Shown here: positions 8,735 through 16,883 of the stretch, piece after piece
How positions within the stretch are numbered: position 1 is the stretch's first letter
How the letters are laid out: the number at the start of each line of letters is the position of its first letter
Source of the DNA: Gemmatimonas sp.
Lineage (GTDB): Bacteria; Gemmatimonadota; Gemmatimonadetes; Gemmatimonadales; Gemmatimonadaceae
Direction: 5' to 3'
DNA length: 61,284 bases
NCBI GenBank assembly: GCA_013822425.1
Contig: PNKL01000014.1
Span: 1 to 61,284 of the forward strand
Position numbers and translations under genes: made by a program
Notes under the pieces: generated by a model
Told to the model about the DNA's origin: nothing
The model's input: the letters and a program-made list of their open reading frames with translations, nothing else
The model's database searches: none

Positions 8735-9550
8735 ATGACGGGTCGAGGCCATTTGGTGATCGGGGTCGGCGCGGCAGCTGCGGCGGGCATCCCGCTGGGG
8801 CTGCCACCGCTGGCGGTACTCGGCGCCGGCGCAGTGCTGTTGACGCGCCGGCGGTCCCTGCCCTTCACGATCGTCGCCATTGTGGTGATTGCCGCGGCCA
8901 ATGGCATGCCGCCCGGGGTACTCGGGACGTTCCTCACGGGAGCGCTGCTGGGGGCGATCGCGCCGGACATCGACCATGCGTACGGGCTCGTGGCGAGGGC
9001 GTCGGCGCGTGCGCTCGGCGCGGCGCTCGTTGCGCTCTCTTGCGCGGCGACCTTGTGGACTCCGAACGTGCCGGCGTGGGCCGCCGCGCTGCCTGGTGCG
9101 GTGGGGATCCTCGCGGTCCTGCGGCCGTCTTGGATGCCGCTGACGCTCTGGATCTACCGGGCGGTGCTCTCGAACCCGTTGACCTGGCTGTTCCTTGGGC
9201 GCGAGCGGATGTGCGCGCTCGTCACGCACCGGAAGCTGTCGCACACCGTTCTTGCGCTTCTGCTGTGGACTGCCGCGATGGTCGGGGGGCTCTGGGTCCT
9301 CGCGCCGTGGGTGCCGCCCGCGGTGTGGCCGTATCTCGGAGGCACGGTGTCGCTGGTCGAGCGAGTCGGCTTGGATGCCCGCACGGGTACGATGCTTCTG
9401 TGGGGCTACGCCGTCGCGGTCGGGTACACCTCGCACCTGCTTGGCGATGCCGCGACGGTGTCGCGCATTCAGCCGTGGCTGCCGTTTTCCGACGCGCGGT
9501 TCCAGGTGTTGCCGAGTCCATTGCTTCTGCGGACCGGAGGGCGTCACTGA
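8735..9550 (+). CDS. DUF457 (YdjM-type) membrane-bound metal-dependent hydrolase-like protein
   Basis: 271 aa. Polytopic membrane protein with the family's histidine/aspartate signature: GHLVIG at 5-10, PDIDH at 77-81, HRKLSHT from 165 and YTSHLLGD at 231-238, separated by hydrophobic helices (about 22-56, 62-76, 93-130, 172-195). In E. coli the relative YdjM is LexA-regulated. The physiological substrate is not established. ATG 8735 sits behind a TACCCT box. The stop overlaps the RecD2-like start (TGATG), tying this membrane protein to DNA repair or transfer helicases. Confidence 0.8.
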   Translation: MTGRGHLVIGVGAAAAAGIPLGLPPLAVLGAGAVLLTRRRSLPFTIVAIVVIAAANGMPPGVLGTFLTGALLGAIAPDIDHAYGLVARASARALGAALVALSCAATLWTPNVPAWAAALPGAVGILAVLRPSWMPLTLWIYRAVLSNPLTWLFLGRERMCALVTHRKLSHTVLALLLWTAAMVGGLWVLAPWVPPAVWPYLGGTVSLVERVGLDARTGTMLLWGYAVAVGYTSHLLGDAATVSRIQPWLPFSDARFQVLPSPLLLRTGGRH

Positions 9551-11916
9551 TGCGCTTGATGGGCACGGTGCTGCAGGTGCTTCGGCGGGACGAGGACACC
9601 GCGGAGACCGTGGTGCGCCTCGGGCCGCCGCACGCCCCCCAGAACAGGCTCCGCGTTGAGGAGCAAGCAACGATGGTGGCCTTCTCGGCGACGGGGTGGC
9701 TGGTCGGCGAGACATTGGAGTGCGAGGGCGAGTGGGGCGCGCATCCGCGCTTCGGGAAGGCGTTCCGCGCAACCCAGGTGACGCGCCGCACGCCGTTGTC
9801 GGCGGAAGAGGAGGCGCAGTTCGTCGCGTCGAACGTGACGCGACTCGGTGTGAAGAGGGCGCGCGTTGGCCTCGAGAAACTGGGGGGGCTCGCGGCGCTC
9901 GTGGAGGATGCGAAGTCCAATCCCGCGCGGGTGCGCGAGGCATTCGGGGAGGCCTTTGGGGGCAAGCTGCTTGCGGTGGACTGGGGCGGCGTGGATGTGC
10001 CGGCCGATCTCCATGCACAGCTCAAGGCGGCGGGCATGCGCATCATGCGGATGCGTCGCGTGGTAGAGCACTTTGGGCCCGAAGGCACCCGAGCCTTGAT
10101 GGCCACGCAACCGTACCGCTTGTGCGAGGTGCCGGGGTTGGGCTTCCAGACGGCCGAGGCGGTCGCGCAGGTCGTGGCAACGGCGCGCGGGCAGGCGCGC
10201 AACCCGCTGGATGCCGAGCGGCTCTTGCACGGCTTGGTGTGGGTGCTTGGGCAGGAGCGTGGTAACGGACACACGTGCATGCCGATGGACGACGCGCTGG
10301 CCGTGGCGATGCGGCGACTGCGCCTAGAGCGCAACGGGCCCGCGGACAAGTTGGTGCGCGACGCGATCCAGCGTGCGAAGGATCAGCGGCTCGTGGTCGA
10401 GGAGTTTGATCATCTGTATTCCACGTTTCTGTGGAAGGTGGAGCACGAGGCGGCCGATCACCTCCGGCGTATTCTCGGGCATCCCGTGGATGCGTCGCCG
10501 GTGCTGCGAGAGACCGTGGAGCAATACGTGGCGCGCACGGACCTGTCCGACGAGCAGCGCGGGGCCGTCGTGCAGCTGCTTGCGAGTCGCGTGGGGATTC
10601 TTACGGGGGGACCGGGCGTGGGTAAGACCCGAACGGTCGCGTCCCTGGTGAAGGTGGCGCAGCAGATGTCCAAGACCATGCGCCTGCTCGCCCCGACCGG
10701 GAAGGCTGCACAGCGGCTCACGGCGATGACCGGCCTGCAGGCGGAGACCTTGCATCGGGCGATGCAGCTCGGCGTGGCCGACGCGGACGATGACGCGAAC
10801 CCGGCGGTGCCCGCGCACCGACGCTCGCGGGGCGCACCCGTTCCGGTGATGGGACCGCGGTACTTCGACGAGGACATCGTCATTGTCGACGAGGCCGGCA
10901 TGCTGGAACTGTCGCTGTTCCGGGAACTCGTTGGTCGCCTGCGCTCGAAGAGGACCCAACTCATCCTCGTGGGCGACGGCGCGCAATTGCCACCGATCGG
11001 CGCAGGGCAGCCGTTCCTGGATCTGCTCGCGGCCGATGCGGTACCCGTCGCGCGGTTACAGAAGGTCTGGCGCCAGAGCGAGGCGTCCGCGAATGCCATC
11101 ATCGACGGCGCCTACGCGATCAATAATGGATGCTTGCCGGAGTTCGCGCGCGAGGGAACCGGGGTGCGACTCTTTGATCCGCGCGCGCATGCCAGTTGGC
11201 CAGCGCAGGCGGACATTGCCAGTCGCGACGCCTGGGAGGTACGCACGGTCTTCTCATGGCTCATCGGGGCCGCGCAGAAGTATGCGGACCTGCTCGGCAT
11301 CGACCCGATACGCGACATCCAGGTGCTTTCGCCGATGGTGGTGGGACCGTTGGGCGCTACCGCGATCAACACGGCCTTGCAGCAGGCGCTGAACCCGGAG
11401 GGTCGTGCGGTCGACAAGATCCAACTTGGCGAGGGCGATTACCGATCCGGTGTGCGACTCGGGGACAAGGTGATCCAGCGGAAGAACGACTACGGTCGTG
11501 AAGTCTTCAACGGCGAGTTGGGCTACGTGGTCTCCGCGGCCGCTGACGGGATGTCGCTCGAGGTGCGTTTCGAGGATCACCCCGAGACGACGGTCGTGTA
11601 CCGCGGGCGTGAAGAGACGAAACAGCTCTCGCTCGCGTATGCCTACTCGATTCACAAGGCGCAGGGCTCCGAGGCGCCCGTCGTCTTTCTGCCGATACAC
11701 GACATGCACCGCGTGCTGCTGAGTCGGCCGGTGCTCTACACGGGCTGGACGCGCGCCAAGAGCGCGGTCGCGGTGTTCGGCCCGGTGACGGCGTTGGAGC
11801 GCGGGATCCAGCAGCAGTCGGCCGGGATCCGGCACGGATTCTTCCGCCAGCGGCTCGAGGCGGCGTTGGCCGAGCATCGCGCGCTGATGCAGCGGCGCGG
11901 TCAGCGCCCCGCGTAG
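9550..11916 (+). CDS. RecD2-like superfamily 1B DNA helicase
   Basis: 788 aa from ATG 9550; the much longer open frame upstream is a shadow of the DUF457 gene. The N-terminal OB-like region (about 1-80: MGTVLQVLRR, WLVGETLECEGEW) and helix-hairpin-helix-like segments (95-230, VTRLGVKRARV, EVPGLGFQTAEAV) are characteristic of RecD2 rather than RecBCD-type RecD. Helicase motifs: Walker A GGPGVGKT at 353-360, motif Ia APTGKAAQRL, motif II VDEAGM at 446-451, motif III GDGAQLPPIG, C-terminal AYSIHKAQGSE and YTGWTRAKS. RecD2 proteins are 5'-3' helicases that act on DNA without RecBC. It could serve the element's replication or recombination. Confidence 0.9.
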   Translation: MRLMGTVLQVLRRDEDTAETVVRLGPPHAPQNRLRVEEQATMVAFSATGWLVGETLECEGEWGAHPRFGKAFRATQVTRRTPLSAEEEAQFVASNVTRLGVKRARVGLEKLGGLAALVEDAKSNPARVREAFGEAFGGKLLAVDWGGVDVPADLHAQLKAAGMRIMRMRRVVEHFGPEGTRALMATQPYRLCEVPGLGFQTAEAVAQVVATARGQARNPLDAERLLHGLVWVLGQERGNGHTCMPMDDALAVAMRRLRLERNGPADKLVRDAIQRAKDQRLVVEEFDHLYSTFLWKVEHEAADHLRRILGHPVDASPVLRETVEQYVARTDLSDEQRGAVVQLLASRVGILTGGPGVGKTRTVASLVKVAQQMSKTMRLLAPTGKAAQRLTAMTGLQAETLHRAMQLGVADADDDANPAVPAHRRSRGAPVPVMGPRYFDEDIVIVDEAGMLELSLFRELVGRLRSKRTQLILVGDGAQLPPIGAGQPFLDLLAADAVPVARLQKVWRQSEASANAIIDGAYAINNGCLPEFAREGTGVRLFDPRAHASWPAQADIASRDAWEVRTVFSWLIGAAQKYADLLGIDPIRDIQVLSPMVVGPLGATAINTALQQALNPEGRAVDKIQLGEGDYRSGVRLGDKVIQRKNDYGREVFNGELGYVVSAAADGMSLEVRFEDHPETTVVYRGREETKQLSLAYAYSIHKAQGSEAPVVFLPIHDMHRVLLSRPVLYTGWTRAKSAVAVFGPVTALERGIQQQSAGIRHGFFRQRLEAALAEHRALMQRRGQRPA

Positions 11917-11939
11917 CCGCAGCCGGCCTGCCACGCACC

Positions 11940-11945
11940 TATGCT
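11940..11945 (+). promoter_or_regulatory. -10-like box TATGCT
   Basis: TATGCT followed by CGG lies 27 nt before ATG 11973. It resembles the -10 half of the accessory-region promoter family but lacks the TGCGG half at -18. Confidence 0.4.
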
Positions 11946-11972
11946 CGGACATGGACCCTCTTCTTTCCGAGC

Positions 11973-13496
11973 ATGTCGATCTTCACGCGCGCTACTCGCT
12001 GGCAGCAGGTTCTGACCGCCGCTGACGCGACCGATCGACCCCGTGTGCGTGAGGGACTCGCACACGAGCTGGATTCGTACATCGACGAGGGCTACCAGAT
12101 CCTCCCCGCGGCCATGCTTAGCATGGTGGCAGGAGAACCAGAGAGTGTACAGGACACCGTCGTTCACGGCGCCGCCCGCGTGGCGGCGATTGCCGCGAAT
12201 GCACGGGCGTTCGACGAGCGCGTGCGGCACCTGGCATTGGCGTGGCAGTTCGCCGGGGCATTCGACGACGCCCTCCTGGTCGCTGGCGCCTCGCCGGAAG
12301 TGCGGCGTCTGAGCGAGCTCCTCAACTTTGAGGTGCTCGACGGCGCGGAGGCGGCGGCGGCGCTCGCCAGGGTCGAGGAGAGCCACTCGGCCGAGAGCGT
12401 TGTGACAGCGCTCGTCGAATTACACGCCGTGTCGCCGCCGCAACCAACGCGCTCAACGAGCTGGTTGTCTGCGCTTCGCGAACGCCTCGCACCAAAGCCG
12501 GCGACCGACGGACCCTCTCCCTGTGCGCGGGCGGTCGTCGCGGCGCGGAGCGAGGTGCGCTCTCGCCTGGTCACCGGGTTCGGCGCGACGGCAGCGGGTC
12601 TTCACATCCGTGACGAGGACCGGTGGTACCCTCCCGCCGCGCGTGGGCCCATCGCGCCGATCGAACCGACAGAGCGGGAGGCTCTGGCCACACATATGCG
12701 AGACCTGGCGCGCTGGCGCGGTCTGGAGCCGGCACGACTCGATTCGCGCGTCCGGGTGGCGCTTGATCTCCTGCATGACATGGACCGCGCGCAGGTGCCC
12801 CAACTCGCCGACGCGCTTCGCACCGAATTGCGTCGGGTCGCCAAATTGACCGAACACCGGAGCGGCGCGTTGCGGCAGGGTGTGGATGGATACCTCGCCA
12901 CGCGACGCGATGCAGGCGAGCGCCAGTTCATCGCGCAGGCGCTCTTCCTTGACGAGTGTGACGCGATGGGCCTCCCGCCCAGCGTGGCGCTCGCGTACGT
13001 CAGTCAGTGGGAGGCGGCAGGCGCCGCAACGCAGGAGCACGCGACGGTGCTGCGCGAACTCGCGACCGCCCTCGGGTCCGCGCAGCATCCGCATCTCATC
13101 GCCGGAATCGACGAGGACAGCCCACGCGGTGAACATGCCCGTCGGATCGCCTTCGGTCCCGATCCGGTGACGGCATTTGAACGGGCCATGCATGAGCAGC
13201 CGGAGGGCGCGGACACGTGGCCCCTTGCGCTGCGGACGCGGGCCGCCTTCCAGGAAGCGCAAGTCGTGCGCGCCGCGCGTCTCGGCTTCCCGGTTCCCCA
13301 AACGGTGCGCGACGAGGATCCCATGCGGGTCTTGCCCGACGCGGTGTACGCGCCGGAGCGCATGCCCACGAGTGGCCGGCTCGGCGTCGACATGACCGCG
13401 CTCTTCGCGGTCGCCAGCGGACGAGGTGCAACGGTGCGCGACGCGATGACGCTCCCGGAGACGTCGACGGCAACCGCGAGCGGCATCGCGCGCTAG
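11973..13496 (+). CDS. Large soluble protein of unknown function
   Basis: 507 aa beginning MSIFTRATRWQQVL. No signal peptide, membrane segment or nucleotide-binding motif. The sequence is mostly predicted helix with many Arg and Glu, and has proline-rich joints around 150-165 and 210-220 (WYPPAARGPIAPIEP). It opens the block that leads to the secretion operon and is separated from it by three further same-strand genes. I do not recognise a family. Confidence 0.65.
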   Translation: MSIFTRATRWQQVLTAADATDRPRVREGLAHELDSYIDEGYQILPAAMLSMVAGEPESVQDTVVHGAARVAAIAANARAFDERVRHLALAWQFAGAFDDALLVAGASPEVRRLSELLNFEVLDGAEAAAALARVEESHSAESVVTALVELHAVSPPQPTRSTSWLSALRERLAPKPATDGPSPCARAVVAARSEVRSRLVTGFGATAAGLHIRDEDRWYPPAARGPIAPIEPTEREALATHMRDLARWRGLEPARLDSRVRVALDLLHDMDRAQVPQLADALRTELRRVAKLTEHRSGALRQGVDGYLATRRDAGERQFIAQALFLDECDAMGLPPSVALAYVSQWEAAGAATQEHATVLRELATALGSAQHPHLIAGIDEDSPRGEHARRIAFGPDPVTAFERAMHEQPEGADTWPLALRTRAAFQEAQVVRAARLGFPVPQTVRDEDPMRVLPDAVYAPERMPTSGRLGVDMTALFAVASGRGATVRDAMTLPETSTATASGIAR

Positions 13497-13537
13497 TCTG
13501 CCAGTAGCGTCTTTCTTTCCCTCTCCTGACTCTGCCC

Positions 13538-14392
13538 ATGCCTGCCAAGTCGTCCGTTTCCGCGCCGTCGCTCGTGCTCACCTCGGTCTCTCCGCATCCG
13601 GAGCGGATCGTGATGGATCTCTATTTCGACGGCGATCTCACGAAGCTCCTCCTGGCCTGGCACGAGGCGATCGGCCAGAAGACGCTCGCAGACTCTGTGC
13701 CGTTTCAGAGTGTCAGTGTCTCCGTGCTGCTCGACAATGTCGGTGCCGAGAAAGCGCTGAAGGGTCACGTCGACGCGCTCGCGGCGGATGGGGCGCTGGT
13801 GATCGCGACGGCCACGCTCGCGCGCTGGTACCAGCTGGCGCAGGACGCGACGGTCTCGACCACGATGGCCGGTCGACTGGCGCTCGAATGCGTGCGGAGC
13901 GTGGCGCCGGTGCTGTTCGGTCCCGGCCAGCCGTCGGACCGGCGGGCCAAGGCGCTCACGGTCCTGGGTGACGTGCCGAGTGCCCTGCGCGCGCACGGAC
14001 TGCGGGTGGCGGTCGTGGCGCCGCTCTCGGAACACCTCGTGGTGCACGTGCACCAACACGCTGGCGTGCTCGCGAACGGGGCGGTCGCTCCGGCCGTCTT
14101 CGCCGCGCCCACGGCGGAGGTGACGTGCCGCGTCGATGATCCGCACGGGCTGGGCGCCCACGAGGTGGGCAAAGTGGCCCGCGCATTTCGCGCGTACCAG
14201 GATGCGACGACGAAGCTGGCCGAGGCGATGCTGGCGCACGAGATGGTGACGCTGATGCCGGCGGTGTTGCCCGGCTCGCTCGCACGCGACCTGCTGCTCG
14301 TGGCCACGCCGGCGCAGATGAAGGTGCTCGGCGACCTTGAGGCAGGGGCGTCCACGGGTCTCGCCGAGATCGCGGCGCCCTACCTGACCTAG
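13538..14392 (+). CDS. Protein of unknown function
   Basis: 284 aa, ATG 13538 preceded by a pyrimidine-rich leader with no obvious Shine-Dalgarno. Alternating beta/alpha character (VSVLLDNVGAEKALKGHV, RVAVVAPLSEHLVVHVHQH). No membrane segment and no recognised motif. The AIM24-family gene starts two bases after its stop, so the two are probably co-expressed. Confidence 0.65.
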   Translation: MPAKSSVSAPSLVLTSVSPHPERIVMDLYFDGDLTKLLLAWHEAIGQKTLADSVPFQSVSVSVLLDNVGAEKALKGHVDALAADGALVIATATLARWYQLAQDATVSTTMAGRLALECVRSVAPVLFGPGQPSDRRAKALTVLGDVPSALRAHGLRVAVVAPLSEHLVVHVHQHAGVLANGAVAPAVFAAPTAEVTCRVDDPHGLGAHEVGKVARAFRAYQDATTKLAEAMLAHEMVTLMPAVLPGSLARDLLLVATPAQMKVLGDLEAGASTGLAEIAAPYLT

Positions 14393-14393
14393 C

Positions 14394-15146
14394 ATGGTGG
14401 TCTCCCCCGCCCGTCCAATGGCCGCCGGCAGCGTCGTGACGACGGTGCATCGGGGCGGGTTTGAGGCGCTCGAGTTGGAGATGCCGGCGGGCGCGGTGGT
14501 GTGGGCAGAACCAGGTGCCTTCGTATCGGGGTCGGGGGACCTCGACTTTGCCGTGACGGCCGCCGGATCCGTCCGTGCGATGATCGGCCGTTTGCTGAGC
14601 GGGGAGCGCCTCATGCGCCAACGCATCATGGCGCGCGGTCCGTCGCGCGTGGTCCTCGCGGGTGAGGGGCCAGGGGGCGTGCTCGAGATTCCGATGCGCA
14701 CCGGGGACGTGCTGCGGGCGACGCGGGGCGCGTTACTGGCCACACTCGGATCCGTGCAGCCACGGCTCTTCCTCGACCGCCATTTTGCCCGAGGCGTCTT
14801 CACGGGCATGGGCTGGGCCCAGCAGGAACTTCGGGGTGAAGGGACGGCCTTTCTGCACGCGATCGGTGCGATCCTGCGCTATGACCTGCGGCCGGGCGAG
14901 ACGATGGCCGTGCAACCCGACAGCATCGTTGCGTACGACGCATCGGCGCGTCTCGACCTGCGCCTGTGGTCGAATGTGGTTGCGGGGATGTTCGGTGGGG
15001 AGGGCTGGTTCTTTTGCCAGGTGACCGGGCCGGGACGTGTCTGGGTGCAGAGCCTGTCGGCGCACCGGGCGCTCCGCCAGCTCAGACGCACACGGCGGAC
15101 GTCGGCCCACTCCAGCCGGACGCAGATCGAGGAAGGCACCCGATGA
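14394..15146 (+). CDS. AIM24/TIGR00266-family protein
   Basis: 250 aa. Fits the AIM24 (DUF124) family of beta-sandwich proteins: an early EPGAFVSGSG segment (about 39-48), LLSGERLMRQ, a glycine-punctuated core (GPGGVLEIPMRTGDVLRAT, GMGWAQQELRGEGTAFLHA), LRPGETMAVQPDSIVAYD, and a terminal GGEGWFFCQVTGPGRVWVQS. The family is widespread in bacteria and its biochemical role is unsettled. An Arg-rich tail follows about residue 225. The stop overlaps the metalloprotease start (ATGA). Presence upstream of a T4SS operon suggests a membrane-related role, which is inference. Confidence 0.75.
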   Translation: MVVSPARPMAAGSVVTTVHRGGFEALELEMPAGAVVWAEPGAFVSGSGDLDFAVTAAGSVRAMIGRLLSGERLMRQRIMARGPSRVVLAGEGPGGVLEIPMRTGDVLRATRGALLATLGSVQPRLFLDRHFARGVFTGMGWAQQELRGEGTAFLHAIGAILRYDLRPGETMAVQPDSIVAYDASARLDLRLWSNVVAGMFGGEGWFFCQVTGPGRVWVQSLSAHRALRQLRRTRRTSAHSSRTQIEEGTR

Positions 15147-16126
15147 CGTGGTGGTGGTGGTCGCGTCGACGCGGTGAGACGACGGCGCGTCGCGCGACGC
15201 GGCGTGAAGTGCTGATCGGCTGCGTGGCGATCGGCGCACTGAGTCTGCTGGCGATCGGCGCGGATCGGGCCTACCGCTGGGGCCATCCGCCGACGGTGAA
15301 CGGCTTGCCGGCGGCGAAGCGACCGGTGGTCATGGCGGGCATTGATTACCGCACATGGGCAGCGCGGGTCCGTCCGACGCTCGCCGGGGCGCGCTGTACC
15401 GCCGTGTTCCTCGAGGGCTTTGACCTCGCCTCATTCGTCTCATTTCGCGAGAAGCTGGCTCCACTCCAAGTGTATGCGCTCTACCTGCCGGGGACCGACA
15501 CCGTGGCCATTCCGCTCGGTCCATCGCGAGTGCCTCGGCGTGTGCTCGCGCATGAGCTGGCGCATGGCATTCTGGATCAGTATGTGCCGACCCGCTGGGC
15601 CGCTGCGCGCACGAGGACGCTGGACGCGACGCTCGCGTGGCGCGCGCTCCAAGAGGGGATCGCCGAGGCCGCGTCGGGACCCGTCACGACGCGCGAAGCA
15701 CGCTACGGCGCGGACTACCTCTCGAACGTCGATGCCCTGCTGTATCAGCAGGCGCCGCTATGGGCCGCGACCCAGTCGGGACCGCTCCTCCACGCGGTGA
15801 CCATCGGTCCGCGGACGACGTTCGAGTTCCTGTTTCCGGGCGTGCCGCTCACCGACTACGCGGTGGTCCCCGATTCGTCCGGTGCGCACGAGACCATCAC
15901 CTGCAGCGATGAACTCGGAGCGCTCGCGGTGTACTCCGCCGTGCGTCGGCGCAGTGGGTCCACCGCGTGGGCCGTGCGTGCCGCGCGCGCGTGGCGCGGC
16001 GACCGCGCGGAGCGCGTGAATACGCTGCACGGTCCCTATCTCCGGTGGCGGGTTCGATGGGGACCGGAAGCGGGTCCGCTGCGCGCCCAGTGGGCGACGT
16101 GGTTCGGGCGCCTGCCCACCACATAA
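15143..16126 (+). CDS. Membrane-anchored HELAH metalloprotease
   Basis: 327 aa from ATG 15143, overlapping the AIM24 stop; the longer frame upstream belongs to the AIM24 shadow. A Trp/Arg-rich N-terminus (MTWWWWSRRR) is followed by one transmembrane helix (about 24-40). The zinc motif is HELAH at 137-141, with EGIAE (171-175) about 30 residues later offering the third glutamate ligand, a gluzincin arrangement. The catalytic domain would face the periplasm. It lies directly before the pilin gene. Possible roles are envelope remodelling for the secretion channel (I see no VirB1 lytic transglycosylase) or protein processing. Neither is shown by the sequence. Confidence 0.75.
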   Translation: MTWWWWSRRRGETTARRATRREVLIGCVAIGALSLLAIGADRAYRWGHPPTVNGLPAAKRPVVMAGIDYRTWAARVRPTLAGARCTAVFLEGFDLASFVSFREKLAPLQVYALYLPGTDTVAIPLGPSRVPRRVLAHELAHGILDQYVPTRWAAARTRTLDATLAWRALQEGIAEAASGPVTTREARYGADYLSNVDALLYQQAPLWAATQSGPLLHAVTIGPRTTFEFLFPGVPLTDYAVVPDSSGAHETITCSDELGALAVYSAVRRRSGSTAWAVRAARAWRGDRAERVNTLHGPYLRWRVRWGPEAGPLRAQWATWFGRLPTT

Positions 16127-16146
16127 CCGCCGGTCAGTCGACGCAC

Positions 16147-16152
16147 TACCCT
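16147..16152 (+). promoter_or_regulatory. -10-like box TACCCT before the secretion operon
   Basis: TACCCT lies 24 nt before ATG 16177 and is followed by the Shine-Dalgarno CAGGAG (16166-16171). It probably drives the T4SS operon. Confidence 0.5.
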
Positions 16153-16176
16153 CTCAGCATCAACTCAGGAGCAAGC

Positions 16177-16560
16177 ATGAAACTCTCGTCGTCGCCCCCG
16201 TCGTCCGGGTCCCGTCAGCCGATCGCCGCGTCCCTCGTTCTCTCGCTGCTGGTCGTCCTCGTCGCGCAGCCCTTGCTGGCGCAGGAGCCGGCCATCCAGG
16301 GCGCCTTCATGCAGAAGAACACGTACGCCCTGTTCGCGATCATTCGCGGCGTCCTCCTGATCGCCGGCATGCTCTTTACGGGATACCGTGGGCTCGAGTC
16401 CCTCTTCTCCGAAGATGCCGGCAAGTGGAAACAGGTCGGCTTCGGGTTCATCGCGGTGCTCATCCTGTACAACCCGAACTGGCCGCTCAAGTGGCTCTTC
16501 GGCATGGGCAACGTAATTCCGGCCACGTATATCGGGCTGCCCTTCGCGGGGCTCTCATAA
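16177..16560 (+). CDS. VirB2/TrbC-like pilin subunit
   Basis: 127 aa. A long Sec-type leader (hydrophobic 18-36, ending LLAQEPA) is followed by a short mature part with two hydrophobic helices (about 52-68 IIRGVLLIAGMLFTG and 85-98 GFIAVLILYNPNW) separated by a charged turn. This is the architecture of T4SS major pilins. AGGAG sits upstream of ATG 16177. It is the first gene of the operon, in the usual place ahead of VirB3 and VirB4. The ending PATYIGLPFAGLS is hydrophobic and could be trimmed. Pilins diverge too fast for a name by sequence alone, so this rests on size, topology and position. Confidence 0.75.
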   Translation: MKLSSSPPSSGSRQPIAASLVLSLLVVLVAQPLLAQEPAIQGAFMQKNTYALFAIIRGVLLIAGMLFTGYRGLESLFSEDAGKWKQVGFGFIAVLILYNPNWPLKWLFGMGNVIPATYIGLPFAGLS

Positions 16561-16566
16561 GCACCG

Positions 16567-16881
16567 ATGTCCGGGGAACCGACCGGACTCCAGACCGAAC
16601 GGGTCCTCGATCGTGACGGGTCCGCCGCGGGCTTCTTCGGTCTGACGTTTGGCGAGGCTGGGATCCTCCTCGGGACGGCGTGGGTCTGCGCCATCCTCGA
16701 CTTGGGTCCCATCCTTTCCTTGTGTCTGCTCGCGCTGGCGTACGTCTATCTCGTGAAGATCAAGCGGGTGCTTCCTGATCACTTCCTTGGTCATCTCTGG
16801 GACTGGCTGACGAAGAAGCATCATCACTATCGCGCCAGTGGCCCCGACGTGCAGGCGCGATCGTATCTCCGTCCGGAGTGA
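16567..16881 (+). CDS. VirB3-like inner-membrane protein
   Basis: 104 aa. A short cytoplasmic N-terminus is followed by two close transmembrane helices (about 28-45 and 48-64) and a basic tail (KKHHHYRAS). Size, topology and position between pilin and VirB4 match VirB3/TrbD, which binds VirB4 at the inner membrane and helps pilus assembly. The stop overlaps a GTG (GTGA) six bases before the VirB4 ATG. Confidence 0.75.
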   Translation: MSGEPTGLQTERVLDRDGSAAGFFGLTFGEAGILLGTAWVCAILDLGPILSLCLLALAYVYLVKIKRVLPDHFLGHLWDWLTKKHHHYRASGPDVQARSYLRPE

Positions 16882-16883
16882 GC

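Noticed and set aside
9550-11916. Longer reading of the RecD2-like gene from 8707 (1069 codons)
   Set aside because: The first 281 codons are out-of-frame shadow of the DUF457 membrane protein; the true start is the TGATG at 9550.
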